Shown here piece by piece: positions 24,288 to 34,387 of a stretch of 37,992 nt of DNA (its first letter is position 1; each line of letters begins with the position of its first letter). The position numbers and the translations under genes were made by a program. This DNA comes from Limnohabitans sp. (GTDB lineage: Bacteria; Pseudomonadota; Gammaproteobacteria; Burkholderiales; Burkholderiaceae_C). The DNA lies in assembly GCA_009693305.1 (NCBI GenBank), contig SHXN01000002.1, forward strand, positions 1 to 37,992, given 5' to 3'. The notes beneath the pieces are model-generated. The model was not told where the DNA came from. It did no database searches and saw nothing but the letters and a program-made list of their open reading frames with translations.

Positions 24288-24330
24288 CAAAGGCTCGCTT
24301 GGGATCATCTCAGCGAGCCTTTGTTATTTG
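24288..24330 (+). terminator. intrinsic terminator-like hairpin after rpsU
   Basis: Perfect 12-bp stem CAAAGGCTCGCT/AGCGAGCCTTTG with 12-nt loop, followed by TTATTTG. Confidence 0.65.
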
Positions 24331-24368
24331 TCATTCTCAAACTTGATGAACCCTAACGGATACGCACC

Positions 24369-24815
24369 ATGAGCCTCAAAGACACCATCACCGAAGACAT
24401 GAAAAACGCCATGCGCGCCAAAGACAGCGAGCGCTTGGGCACGATTCGTTTGTTGCAAGCCGCCATCAAACAAAAAGAAGTCGATGAACGCATTACCGTA
24501 GACGATGACGCTGTAGTTGCCATCGTCGACAAACTTATCAAACAACGCAAAGATTCCATCGCCGCATACGAACAAGCACAGCGACAAGATTTGGCCGACA
24601 AAGAAAAATCAGAAATGCTTTTGTTGCAAGGCTATTTGCCTGCGCGCATGTCTGATCAAGAGATTGCCAATGAAGTCAAAGCCATCGTTACGGAATTAGG
24701 CGCCAAGGGCCCAGGCGACATGGGTAAGGTCATGGGCGCTGTCAAAACTCGTTTAGCGGGCAAGGCCGATATGGGCGCAGTGTCTGCCGCGGTTAAGGCG
24801 GCTCTAGCGGGTTAA
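24369..24815 (+). CDS. yqeY: GatB/YqeY domain-containing protein
   Basis: LGTIRLLQAAIKQKEVDERI...GPGDMGKVMGAV. Confidence 0.95.
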   Translation: MSLKDTITEDMKNAMRAKDSERLGTIRLLQAAIKQKEVDERITVDDDAVVAIVDKLIKQRKDSIAAYEQAQRQDLADKEKSEMLLLQGYLPARMSDQEIANEVKAIVTELGAKGPGDMGKVMGAVKTRLAGKADMGAVSAAVKAALAG

Positions 24816-24833
24816 TTCAATCATTGCATGCCT

Positions 24834-26213
24834 TCAACTACCCGCAAGCTTCATTCGATTGATTAAAACCGATCCAATGGTTTTGGCGCCATAGTTGTAT
24901 TCATCGGCGCCAACAGCTTGGATACCTTTGAACATATCGGCCAAATTACCAGCAATCGTTATTTCTTGAACGGGATATGCAATCTGACCGTTCTCCACCC
25001 AAAAACCACTCGCGCCTTTGGAGTAATCGCCCGTCACGGAGTTGACGCCCTGCCCCATGAGTTCAATTACAAACAAACCTTTGTTTAATTTTTGAAGCAT
25101 TTGTTGGAGATCGTCGCCCGCTTGTGTTTGTTTCGATTTAAAAAATAAATTGTACGAACCCCCTGCATTACCGGTGGTGACCATACCTAATTTGCGCGCC
25201 GAATAGGTACTTAAAAAATAACCCTCAACGCGTCCTGCTTGTACCACATTGCGCGCGCGCACCTTGACACCTTCTTCATCAAAGGGCGAGCTTCCTTTTC
25301 CACGCATAACATAAGGGTCTTCGGTGATATCGATGTGATCAGGAAAAACTTTTTTGCCTAATGAGTCGACAAGAAAAGAACTTTTTCGATAAAGCGATCC
25401 ACCACTAACGGCTTGTACGAATGAGCCCAACAAACCTGCTGCTAAGGGTGCATCAAATAAAATCGCACAAGGGCGCGTTGGAATTTTTTTGGAATTCAAG
25501 CGACTGAGTGCGCGCTCCGCCGCATAACGCCCCACCACTTCAGGTCTTGCTAAATCTGTGGCGCAACGCATAGAGCTGTACCAAGAATCACGTTGCATGT
25601 TGTCGCCCTCGCCTGCAATGGGAGCCACCGAGATGCTGTGTCGTGAACTCGCGTAACCACCTCTGAATCCTTGCGTGTGCGCGCTAAAAAAATGACTCTG
25701 TTGCGCAGACACGCCCGCGCCTTCGCTGTTAGTGATGCGACGATCGGTTGCAAACGCGGTCGCTTCACATCGCATTGCCAATTGCGCTGCCTCAGCACCA
25801 TCGATATTCCAAGGATGAAATAAATCAAGTTCTTGGTGATCATTTGCAATCTGATCCACATCAGGCAATCCAGACATTAAATCTTCTGCGGTAAATTTTG
25901 CAATATCAAAAGCGGCTTGCACGGTTCGCTCGATTGCAGCTTGAGAAAAATCAGAAGTTCCTGCGTTGCCTCTTTTTTTGCCCATATAAACCGTCACTGA
26001 CAATGATTTATCGCGATTGCGTTCGACGTTTTCGAGCTCGCCTTTGCGAACCGAAACACTGAGGCCGCATCCTTCAGAAGCCTCTGCTGCTGCGTCGCTT
26101 GCGCCTATTTTTTTGGCGTGATGCAAGGCCGCATCAACAAGCGACTCGAAATCTGCACGACTGTGGCTGAAACCTGTGAGGGGCTTTGTGGGGTGTGGAT
26201 TGGTGTTCTTCAT
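24834..26213 (-). CDS. pmbA: metalloprotease PmbA/TldE
   Basis: GYFLSTYSARKLGMVTTGNAGG, GASGFWVENGQIAYPVQEITIAGNL. Confidence 0.96.
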   Translation of the reverse strand: MKNTNPHPTKPLTGFSHSRADFESLVDAALHHAKKIGASDAAAEASEGCGLSVSVRKGELENVERNRDKSLSVTVYMGKKRGNAGTSDFSQAAIERTVQAAFDIAKFTAEDLMSGLPDVDQIANDHQELDLFHPWNIDGAEAAQLAMRCEATAFATDRRITNSEGAGVSAQQSHFFSAHTQGFRGGYASSRHSISVAPIAGEGDNMQRDSWYSSMRCATDLARPEVVGRYAAERALSRLNSKKIPTRPCAILFDAPLAAGLLGSFVQAVSGGSLYRKSSFLVDSLGKKVFPDHIDITEDPYVMRGKGSSPFDEEGVKVRARNVVQAGRVEGYFLSTYSARKLGMVTTGNAGGSYNLFFKSKQTQAGDDLQQMLQKLNKGLFVIELMGQGVNSVTGDYSKGASGFWVENGQIAYPVQEITIAGNLADMFKGIQAVGADEYNYGAKTIGSVLINRMKLAGS

Positions 26214-26251
26214 CGACCGCTATGATACTTCCCTCAGGATACTTTTTTCAT

Positions 26252-26890
26252 ATGTCACGAAAACCCAAAAAAGGCTACTTTGTAAAGGGCCAGTTTGTTG
26301 CCGAGGGTTCAGAGCTTGATTTAGAACTCAAGCGAGAACTCAAAGGCACAGATTTGTCGAGCAAAACAGACCTCAAACGCGAAAGCGCAGAGTTGCAAGA
26401 ACTCGGCGTTGACTTGCTCGCCTTAGAACATAGTCTGACCAAAGATTTAATTCAAAGCGGTCACATGCTAGAACTTTTGCATGAAGCGATTGAGGCGGCC
26501 AAACGCATCACCAACTTCGAAGGCAAACGCCGTCAAATGCAATACGTGGGAAAATTGATGCGCAAATTAGATCCCGAGCAAGTAAAAGCCATGCGTCAAG
26601 CCATCGAAGCGCAACACAAGGGGAGCGCCAGCGAAACTCTCGCACTGCATTTGGCCGAGCAATGGCGCGATCGCTTAATTGAAAAAGATGAAACCTTGGA
26701 TGATTGGATGCGTGAATTTCCAAACACCGACACACAACAATTGCGCGCACTCGCACGTCAAGCGCGTCGCGATGGCAAGCCAACGAATGCAGAAATTTCT
26801 GAAGGCCAATTGCCGCGTCATGGACGCGCCTATCGTGAATTGTTTCAAATGGTGCGCGAGCAAATTAAAAATCAAGAACCCAACGATTAA
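26252..26890 (+). CDS. yjgA: DarP/YjgA family ribosome-associated protein
   Basis: YVGKLMRKLD, RDRLIEKDETLDDWMREFPNTD, LPRHGRAYRELFQ; start reassigned to MSRKPKKGYF. Confidence 0.92.
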   Translation: MSRKPKKGYFVKGQFVAEGSELDLELKRELKGTDLSSKTDLKRESAELQELGVDLLALEHSLTKDLIQSGHMLELLHEAIEAAKRITNFEGKRRQMQYVGKLMRKLDPEQVKAMRQAIEAQHKGSASETLALHLAEQWRDRLIEKDETLDDWMREFPNTDTQQLRALARQARRDGKPTNAEISEGQLPRHGRAYRELFQMVREQIKNQEPND

Positions 26891-26892
26891 CG

Positions 26893-27510
26893 ATGGATAC
26901 AAACACTTTTCATTCAGACCCCAGTTGTGACTCCGTGCACATCGGCATTGTCTCTGTGAGTGATCGCGCCTCCAGTGGCGTGTATGAAGACAAAGGATTG
27001 CCCGCCTTGCGTGAATGGTTAACGCAGGCCTTGCGCAATCCCATTGAATGGCGTTCGCGTTTAATTCCAGACGAGCAACAGCAAATCAGTCAGGCTTTAA
27101 TTGAATTGGTCGACGAGGGTTGTTCGTTGGTACTCACCACAGGTGGCACTGGCCCTGCTTTGCGCGACGTCACGCCAGAAGCTACATTGGCCGTTGCAGA
27201 CAAAGAAATGCCAGGCTTTGGAGAACAAATGCGACAAATCAGTTTGCGTTTTGTGCCTACCGCTATTTTGTCCAGACAAGTGGCTGTGATTCGCGGACAA
27301 AGCCTCATTATGAATTTGCCAGGTCAACCCAAGTCGATACATGAAACTTTGGGTGGTATTAAAAATGAGCAAGGACACGTGGAAGTGAATGGTATTTTTG
27401 CAGCAGTGCCCTATTGCATTGATTTGATTGGCGGTCCTTACATGGAAACGAATGATGATTTTTGCAAGGCATTCAGGCCCAAGAGCGCCGTCAAGCCCGC
27501 TAAAAAATAA
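26893..27510 (+). CDS. mog: molybdopterin adenylyltransferase
   Basis: VSVSDRASSGVYEDKG, LVLTTGGTGPALRDVTPEATL, NLPGQPKSI. Confidence 0.95.
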   Translation: MDTNTFHSDPSCDSVHIGIVSVSDRASSGVYEDKGLPALREWLTQALRNPIEWRSRLIPDEQQQISQALIELVDEGCSLVLTTGGTGPALRDVTPEATLAVADKEMPGFGEQMRQISLRFVPTAILSRQVAVIRGQSLIMNLPGQPKSIHETLGGIKNEQGHVEVNGIFAAVPYCIDLIGGPYMETNDDFCKAFRPKSAVKPAKK

Positions 27511-27513
27511 AAA

Positions 27514-28287
27514 TTATTTTCCTAAAATTTGATTGAGCTTATCGGCTTCAAAATTTTGATGCACAGGCGCATCTTTTGGCATGCAATCGGATTGATTGCT
27601 TTGTTCTGCTAATTTTTGAAGTGTTTGCCACAACAAAGCAATTTTCTCTTCTTGTAATGACGCGTTATCAATCAATCCACGCATGGCTTGACTCAAGGGA
27701 TCGTCGTTTTGTGTGACGCCGTAAGCAGAAAAACCCATTTTGGAAGCCGCCTCTTCGCGTCTGGCGTCTTCTTGCGCTTCAATAATGCGCGCTGGATTGC
27801 CAACGGCTGTTGCACCTGCAGGAACAGGTTTGGTCACCACCGCGTTGCTTCCGACCTTGGCGCCGTCTCCAACAGTAAAGCCGCCCAATACTTTGGCACC
27901 CGCACCAATGACAACATCGCGACCCAATGTGGGATGACGCTTGGCGCCTTTGTATAAAGATGTTCCGCCCAAGGTAACGCCTTGATAAACCGTGCACCCA
28001 TCGCCGATGACAGCGGTTTCACCCACTACAACGCCCATTGCATGATCAAAAAAAACGCGTTCTCCAATGACCGCGGCCGGATGAATTTCTATACCTGTGA
28101 ACCAACGTGAGAGATGAGAAATAAAGCGACCCAACCAATGAAACCCCCATCCCCATAAACGATGAGCCAATCGATGCAAGATCAATGCATGCAGTCCTGG
28201 ATAACAGGTCATGACCTCCCAACTACTGCGCGCCGCAGGATCACGATCGAGAATGCATTGAATATCAGATTGAATACGAGAGAACAT
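27514..28287 (-). CDS. cysE: serine O-acetyltransferase
   Basis: [45 protein letters not shown]. Confidence 0.96.
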   Translation of the reverse strand: MFSRIQSDIQCILDRDPAARSSWEVMTCYPGLHALILHRLAHRLWGWGFHWLGRFISHLSRWFTGIEIHPAAVIGERVFFDHAMGVVVGETAVIGDGCTVYQGVTLGGTSLYKGAKRHPTLGRDVVIGAGAKVLGGFTVGDGAKVGSNAVVTKPVPAGATAVGNPARIIEAQEDARREEAASKMGFSAYGVTQNDDPLSQAMRGLIDNASLQEEKIALLWQTLQKLAEQSNQSDCMPKDAPVHQNFEADKLNQILGK

Positions 28288-28684
28288 GGCTACAGTCTAG
28301 CGAAAAATCAATGACCTGTTTTGAAATGCAGTTAAGTTTTGCGTTGTGTCAAAGACATGGCCTTTGCAACACCCCTCAAAATATGCACCTCTTTGAGGGT
28401 GAGTTGGGCGCGATTGGCCAATTGATTGAGTCTGGGCATGAGTTTTTTGGGCGACTCAGGGTCTAAAAATCCGATATCCATTAAGGACTGCTCCCAATGC
28501 GACAAGAGTCCTCCAATTTGTTGCGCATCTGCAAACGTTTCGGTGGGTGTGGCTGACTGGACTTCAAAACCACCCAAGGCCATGCGCCACTCATAAGCAA
28601 TCAATTGCACTGCGGCGGCCAAGTTGAGCGAGCCATATTTGGGGTTGGTGGGAATGCTCAGTGCAACATGACACCAATACACGT

Positions 28685-28692
28685 CTTCGTTG
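28685..28692. repeat. target site duplication, left copy (CTTCGTTG)
   Basis: Identical to 29467-29474, immediately outside the composite unit. Confidence 0.9.
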
Positions 28693-28812
28693 GGTTCTGT
28701 CGCAATAAGGATTCCCAGTTTTTCAGGAACGCTATAGGTAGTGTTTGGCATAGGAAAAATACGCTACTGGTAGTAGGTAAGATTCTTCAAAATTCCTTAT
28801 TGCGACAGAACC
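28693..28812 (+). mobile_element. 120-bp MITE-like element, copy 2
   Basis: 19-bp TIRs; read as identical to copy 3 (29347-29466) and to the reverse complement of copy 1. Confidence 0.92.
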
Positions 28813-28827
28813 TTAATATTTGCTACC

Positions 28828-28854
28828 AAATAAACGGACAAAGTCCGTTTATTT
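28828..28854. terminator. perfect 12-bp inverted repeat with 3-nt loop downstream of the integrase fragment
   Basis: AAATAAACGGAC-AAA-GTCCGTTTATTT. Confidence 0.5.
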
Positions 28855-28879
28855 CTTAAGTTTGCTCATAATCTAATCC

Positions 28880-29346
28880 TTAGCTCGCCGTTGGTAAAAA
28901 ACCAGCACTCTGTGGCGGGGAAAGTGTTGGTGAGAAAAGGTGTCCTACTGCACGTGTGACAGCATTGGATGCATCAAGCAGCGCGTCTTGTGACAAATGG
29001 CTGTAGCGTTGTGTAGTTTTAATTTGTGTGTGCCCAAGCAGGAGCTGAACCTCGTATAAGGTGCGACCAGAGTTGACAAGGAACGATGCAAAGGTGTGAC
29101 GCAAATCATGTATGCGTACATCAGAGAGCCCCGCCGCTTTGCGTGCCGTGTGCCATGAGTGATAAATCGACTGATACGGCTTTAATGTCTTTGGGTTGGG
29201 AAACGCCCAATCACAGTTGTAGCGGGGCATTGATTCCAACAGAGTAATCACACCATCAGACAGGGGAACATGCCGAGGCTTGCCAAGCTTGACTGTGAGA
29301 ATAGGCGCTACACCAGTAAACTGCTTCTCGATCAGGCGCGCAAAAC
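28880..29346 (-). pseudogene. tyrosine recombinase C-terminal fragment (passenger between MITE copies)
   Basis: KPRHVPLSDGVITLLE..., VRIHDLRHTFASFLVNSG, LLGHTQIKTTQRYSHL; the N-terminal domain and first catalytic Arg region are absent. Confidence 0.88.
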
Positions 29347-29466
29347 GGTTCTGTCGCAATAAGGATTCCCAGTTTTTCAGGAACGCTATAGGTAGTGTTT
29401 GGCATAGGAAAAATACGCTACTGGTAGTAGGTAAGATTCTTCAAAATTCCTTATTGCGACAGAACC
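29347..29466 (+). mobile_element. 120-bp MITE-like element, copy 3
   Basis: Identical by reading to copy 2, direct orientation. Confidence 0.92.
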
Positions 29467-29474
29467 CTTCGTTG
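29467..29474. repeat. target site duplication, right copy (CTTCGTTG)
   Basis: Matches 28685-28692. Confidence 0.9.
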
Positions 29475-29984
29475 CGCATGCCAAAACGCTCAGAACCAAA
29501 CAAAAACGCAATACCTTCAATGGACTGCGTTTGTTGTGTCAATATTTCAAAATGTGCGCGTGGGGCCCGTGTGGGAGGACCAAAATCGCGCGGTGTCATC
29601 GCCGTTGCACATAGATGTGTAACGCCGTCTAGGGCTTCGTCCAAGGTTTCCACAATACGCGCGTTTTCAAGCACATCCAGCGCACCGCTTGATCGTTGAA
29701 TGGTTTCTTCGCGCCTTAAAACATTGAGCCAACGAGGAACCACCAACACCAAATCGTCAAAGCCCATGACTTTCATGGCGCGTGCGGTTGCACCGACATT
29801 TCCTGCGTAGCTGGTTTCAATTAAAACGAATCGGGTCTTCATGGGTCTAAAATCAGGGTTTTCTGCGTGCGCATCTTCGATCGCATTGTTTGGCTCTTCT
29901 TGCTGGAATGGCACTGCATCTTGATGCGGGGCCCCTGGCGCACAATTTATGACATCCTCTGCATCCTCATCTTCCATTCATCCC

Positions 29985-30845
29985 ATGCTCAATGTGGCCA
30001 CCAAAGCGGCGCGTGCCGCAGGTGTGATTATCAACCGAGGCGCCCTCGATGTAGAGTCAGTCCGCGTTTCACAAAAACAAGCCAATGACTTTGTCACCGA
30101 AATCGATCAAGCCTCCGAAAATGCCATCATCGATATTTTGCTCAATGCTTATCCTGATCATGGCATATTAGCCGAAGAGTCTGGATCAACGCATGGCAAC
30201 CCCAATGCAGATCATATTTGGATCATTGATCCGCTTGATGGAACCACCAACTTTATTCACGGATTTCCTTTTTATTGCGTCAGTATCGCGTTGCAAGTGC
30301 GTGGCAAATTCGAACAAGCGGTGGTCTATGACCCCAATCGCAATGATTTATTCACATCGACCAAAGGGCGCGGTGCGTTCATGAACGATCGACGTTTGCG
30401 TGTGAGCAAACGCATTCGCTTAAGCGACGCACTTATTTCAACTGGATTTCCATTCCGACCTGATGATGATTTTGCAAATTATTTACAACTCATGTCGGAA
30501 GTCATGCAACGCACAAAGGGTTTGCGCAGACCGGGTGCGGCGGCCTTGGATTTGGCTTATGTGGCCGCTGGTTTTTGTGATGGATTTTTTGAAACAGGTT
30601 TATCGCCATGGGATATGGCCGCTGGCGCCTTGTTAGTGACTGAAGCAGGTGGATTGATAGGCAACTTCACGGGTGAGTCCAATTTTTTGGAACAGCGCGA
30701 ATGCTTGGCAGGCAACCCAAAAATTTATGCGCAATTGGTCACTGTTTTACAAAAATATTCCAAGTTTGCAAGCGTTCAAGAAAAAGAACAAGCCACCAAG
30801 GCTATTTCTGAATTGCAAAAAACGCTTCGCATCAACAAACCTTAA
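29985..30845 (+). CDS. suhB: inositol monophosphatase family protein
   Basis: [48 protein letters not shown]. Confidence 0.95.
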   Translation: MLNVATKAARAAGVIINRGALDVESVRVSQKQANDFVTEIDQASENAIIDILLNAYPDHGILAEESGSTHGNPNADHIWIIDPLDGTTNFIHGFPFYCVSIALQVRGKFEQAVVYDPNRNDLFTSTKGRGAFMNDRRLRVSKRIRLSDALISTGFPFRPDDDFANYLQLMSEVMQRTKGLRRPGAAALDLAYVAAGFCDGFFETGLSPWDMAAGALLVTEAGGLIGNFTGESNFLEQRECLAGNPKIYAQLVTVLQKYSKFASVQEKEQATKAISELQKTLRINKP

Positions 30846-30850
30846 TACCG

Positions 30851-33457
30851 ATGGCGTCGTCCGTTTTATCGCAACACACGCCGATGATGGCCCAATACTG
30901 GGGCATCAAGGCTGAGTTTCCAGATACCTTGGTTTTTTATCGCATGGGCGATTTTTACGAAGTGTTTTATGACGACGCACTCAAAGCCGCACGATTATTA
31001 GACATCACACTCACACAACGCGGTCAATCGGCGGGTCAACCCGTGGTGATGGCCGGCGTTCCTTTTCATTCGGTTGATAGCTATTTATCCAAACTCATTC
31101 GCTTGGGTGAATCGGTCGCCATTTGCGAACAGGTTGGAGAAGTAGGCAGCAAAGGTCCTGTTGAAAGAAAAGTGGTGAGAGTGGTGACGCCGGGCACGCT
31201 CACCGACGCAGTATTACTCACCGATAAAAGCGAAGCTTATTTGCTGAGCGTTCATGCAAGCACTCGCGCGGCCAAAGACAATGGTTGTGGACTGGCATGG
31301 CTGAGCATGACCGAAGGCATTGTGCGATTGGCTCAATGTTCTGCTGAGCAACTACCCGCTTGGATTCATCGCATCGCACCCAATGAATTGATACACAGTC
31401 AAGATTTTCCTGATCATTTAAAAAAAATGATTCAAGGCCATCACGCCATCAGCATTCGACCCGTATGGGAATTTGATAGCGACTTGGGTCAACGCAAATT
31501 ACTTGAACAATTACACGCGGCCAGTTTATCCACCTGGCAAGCCGAAGATTTACATCAAGCGCAAGCGGCGGCGGCGGCCTTACTCACTTATGCCGAACAC
31601 ACACAGGGCAGAACCCTCACCCATGTTCAAAATTTACAAGTGGCGCGCGACGATCGCTTGATTGATTTACCAGCAACAACACGCAGAAATTTAGAGCTCA
31701 CTCAAACGCTTAAGGGCGAAGACTCGCCCACTTTGTTTTCATTAATGGACACCTGCATGACGAGCATGGGTTCGCGCGAACTCAAACGTTGGATGCTGGA
31801 GTTGCCTCGCAATCGCACCTTGCCTCAACAGCGTTTAGAGGCCATTGGCGCTTTGATCGGTGAACACGGACACGGATCATGGAAAAACATTCGCGAATCG
31901 CTCAAAGGATTTGCAGACGTGCAACGCATTGCTGCACGCATCGCTTTGCGTCAAGTCAGACCGCGTGAATTGATTGCACTGTCTTTGGCCTTGGTCAAAG
32001 CGTCTCAACTGCCGCAACACATACCCACTACTCCTTGGTTAGGCCAGATTGCACACGATTTAAAAATGCCACCCGACTGCGCACAACTGATTGCTCGCGC
32101 CATTTTGCCTGAGCCTTCCGCTTTGGTTCGCGATGGTGGTGTGATCAACCACGGTTATGACGCCGATTTAGATGAGTTGCGTGCGATACAAACCAATTGC
32201 GATGATTTTTTACTGGACCTTGAAACCCGTGAACGCGCTCGCACAGGCATTCACAACTTGCGCGTTCAATTCAATAAAGTGCATGGTTTTTATATTGAAG
32301 TCACGCACGGTCAGACCGATCGTGTGCCCGACGATTATCGACGTCGACAAACACTTAAAAATGCCGAGCGATACATCACCCCCGAGCTCAAAGCTTTTGA
32401 AGACAAGGCCTTGTCTGCGCAAGAGCGCGCATTGAATCGCGAAAAATTTTTGTTTGAACAACAGCTTGATCAATTGCAGATTTTTGTCGCTCCATTGGGT
32501 CAAGTAGCGCGTGCAGTAGCAACACTTGACACCCTATGCACGTTGGCCGAACGCGCACTGCATTTGGATTGGCATGCGCCACAATTTATAAAAACACCTT
32601 GCATTGATATCGAACAGGGACGACATCCTGTGGTCCAAGCGAGATTGGCCGAAAGTGGTGTTACATTTATTGCAAACGACACGTTGTTAGGGCATCCGCA
32701 TCGCATGCAAATCATCACAGGACCCAATATGGGTGGTAAATCCACTTACATGCGACAAGTGGCCTTGATTGTGTTGCTGGCGAGCATGGGCAGTTATGTG
32801 CCCGCCAATGCTTGCAAACTCGGGCAAATCGATGCGATTCACACGCGCATTGGCGCGGCCGATGATTTGGCCAATGCACAATCAACTTTCATGATGGAGA
32901 TGAGCGAAGGCGCGCAAATTTTGCATGCGGCAACGCCATTGAGTTTGGTGTTGATGGACGAAATCGGAAGAGGAACATCCACCTATGATGGGCTTGCTTT
33001 AGCCAGTGGTATAGCTACTTATTTACACGACAAAACACAGGCCTTTGCTTTGTTTGCAACGCATTATTTTGAATTAACCCAATTTCCTGCCCAACACAAA
33101 GGCGCAGTCAATATGCATGTGAGTGCGACTGAAAGTGGCGCAGATGTGGTGTTTTTACACAATCTGCAAGCAGGGCCTGCGAGCAAAAGTTATGGCGTTG
33201 CGGTTGCGCGTTTGGCAGGCATGCCATCAACAGTTTTGAATCACGCCAAACATGTGCTCGGCGCGCTCGAGTCGCAAGCGCAAGCCGCGCATTCGCAAGT
33301 CGATTTATTTGCGCCACCGCCTGCCGCCATTGATCAAGGCCCCAGCGCTATTGAAGCGCATCTCTCGTCGATTGATCCCGACGCATTAAGCCCCAGAGAA
33401 GCATTAGATGCGTTATACGCACTTAAAAAAATTCAAAACCAATCGAACAAAAATTAG
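30851..33457 (+). CDS. mutS: DNA mismatch repair protein MutS (TAG stop)
   Basis: [53 protein letters not shown]. Confidence 0.98.
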   Translation: MASSVLSQHTPMMAQYWGIKAEFPDTLVFYRMGDFYEVFYDDALKAARLLDITLTQRGQSAGQPVVMAGVPFHSVDSYLSKLIRLGESVAICEQVGEVGSKGPVERKVVRVVTPGTLTDAVLLTDKSEAYLLSVHASTRAAKDNGCGLAWLSMTEGIVRLAQCSAEQLPAWIHRIAPNELIHSQDFPDHLKKMIQGHHAISIRPVWEFDSDLGQRKLLEQLHAASLSTWQAEDLHQAQAAAAALLTYAEHTQGRTLTHVQNLQVARDDRLIDLPATTRRNLELTQTLKGEDSPTLFSLMDTCMTSMGSRELKRWMLELPRNRTLPQQRLEAIGALIGEHGHGSWKNIRESLKGFADVQRIAARIALRQVRPRELIALSLALVKASQLPQHIPTTPWLGQIAHDLKMPPDCAQLIARAILPEPSALVRDGGVINHGYDADLDELRAIQTNCDDFLLDLETRERARTGIHNLRVQFNKVHGFYIEVTHGQTDRVPDDYRRRQTLKNAERYITPELKAFEDKALSAQERALNREKFLFEQQLDQLQIFVAPLGQVARAVATLDTLCTLAERALHLDWHAPQFIKTPCIDIEQGRHPVVQARLAESGVTFIANDTLLGHPHRMQIITGPNMGGKSTYMRQVALIVLLASMGSYVPANACKLGQIDAIHTRIGAADDLANAQSTFMMEMSEGAQILHAATPLSLVLMDEIGRGTSTYDGLALASGIATYLHDKTQAFALFATHYFELTQFPAQHKGAVNMHVSATESGADVVFLHNLQAGPASKSYGVAVARLAGMPSTVLNHAKHVLGALESQAQAAHSQVDLFAPPPAAIDQGPSAIEAHLSSIDPDALSPREALDALYALKKIQNQSNKN

Positions 33458-34305
33458 GCCGACCAAACCACCCAGCCCTGCCAGTGCGTGATTAAAACAA
33501 CCAAGCCAAACACAATGCGATACCAAGCAAAGGGTACAAAACTTTGAGTGGCAATGTATTTGAGCAACCAACGCACGCACAACCATGCGCTTGCAAATGA
33601 AAACAGCAACCCCACTGCAAACAACGGCAAGTCCATGATGCTAAAGAGGGCACGTTCTTTGTACAAACTATAAGCACCCGCGCCAATCAGCGTTGGAATA
33701 GCTAAATAAAAAGAAAAGTCTGTCGCAGCTTTTCTACTCAAACCCAAGAGCATGCCGCCAATAATGGTTGCACCACTGCGACTGGTGCCAGGAATCATCG
33801 CCAAACACTGAACCAATCCCACCTTTAATGCGTCGAGTGGTGACATGGATTCGACATTGAGAATGCGTGCGTGATCGTCGGGATGCTCGCCTTGTGCGGA
33901 TGTTTTGCCCCACCCTTCGACCCACAAAATCACCAATCCACCTAATATAAAAGTGCTGGCCACCACCGTGGATGTAAACAAGTGGGCTTTGATCATCTTG
34001 CCAAACAACAGCCCCAAAATCACCGCAGGAATAAAAGCAATCAACACATTGATTGCAAAACGACGCGCCAATCGTTGCGTGGGCAACTCGACAACCGTGT
34101 GATAAATTTTTTGCCAATACACGATGATAACGCCCAAGATTGCACCCGTTTGAATGGCGATATCGAAGACTTTGGCTTTTTCATCTTCAAACTCAAGCAG
34201 TGCGCCAGCCAAAATCAAATGTCCCGTTGAAGAGATCGGCAAGAACTCCGTCAGTCCTTCCACAATACCCATGACGGCCGCTTTTAATAACAAAATCCAA
34301 TCCAC
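33454..34305 (-). CDS. uppP: undecaprenyl-diphosphate phosphatase
   Basis: [41 protein letters not shown]. Confidence 0.97.
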   Translation of the reverse strand: MDWILLLKAAVMGIVEGLTEFLPISSTGHLILAGALLEFEDEKAKVFDIAIQTGAILGVIIVYWQKIYHTVVELPTQRLARRFAINVLIAFIPAVILGLLFGKMIKAHLFTSTVVASTFILGGLVILWVEGWGKTSAQGEHPDDHARILNVESMSPLDALKVGLVQCLAMIPGTSRSGATIIGGMLLGLSRKAATDFSFYLAIPTLIGAGAYSLYKERALFSIMDLPLFAVGLLFSFASAWLCVRWLLKYIATQSFVPFAWYRIVFGLVVLITHWQGWVVWSA

Positions 34306-34387
34306 AAAATCTCCTTTTAATCACAACATTATCCATCGGACTCCAAGAAGACTGCAAAAGTTGTAAGATAGGCCCTAAAATAGCCGG

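Larger units (their letters stand above)
28332..29842 (-). pseudogene. trmJ: tRNA (cytidine/uridine-2'-O-)-methyltransferase TrmJ, interrupted by a 774-bp MITE-passenger-MITE unit
   Basis: N-half ...LFGSERFGMRNE (ends in the element at 29467) and C-half NEDVYWCHVALSIPTNPKYGSLNLAAAVQLIAYEW... (resumes at 28692) are parts of one SPOUT methyltransferase. Confidence 0.93.

Noticed and set aside
28605-29699. ORFs 28605-28859(+) and 29280-29699(+) sharing FCRNKDSQFFRNAIGSVWHRKNTLLVVGKILQNSLLRQN
   Set aside because: The shared peptide is just translation of the 120-bp element on its open strand; the rest is antisense to trmJ and the integrase.
33455-33457. Genome-wide reassignment of TAG to tyrosine, suggested by eno and the Bug receptor
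   Set aside because: mutS ends naturally at TAG at the expected C-terminus, overlapping the convergent uppP stop, so TAG acts as a stop here; only suppression or error remains plausible.
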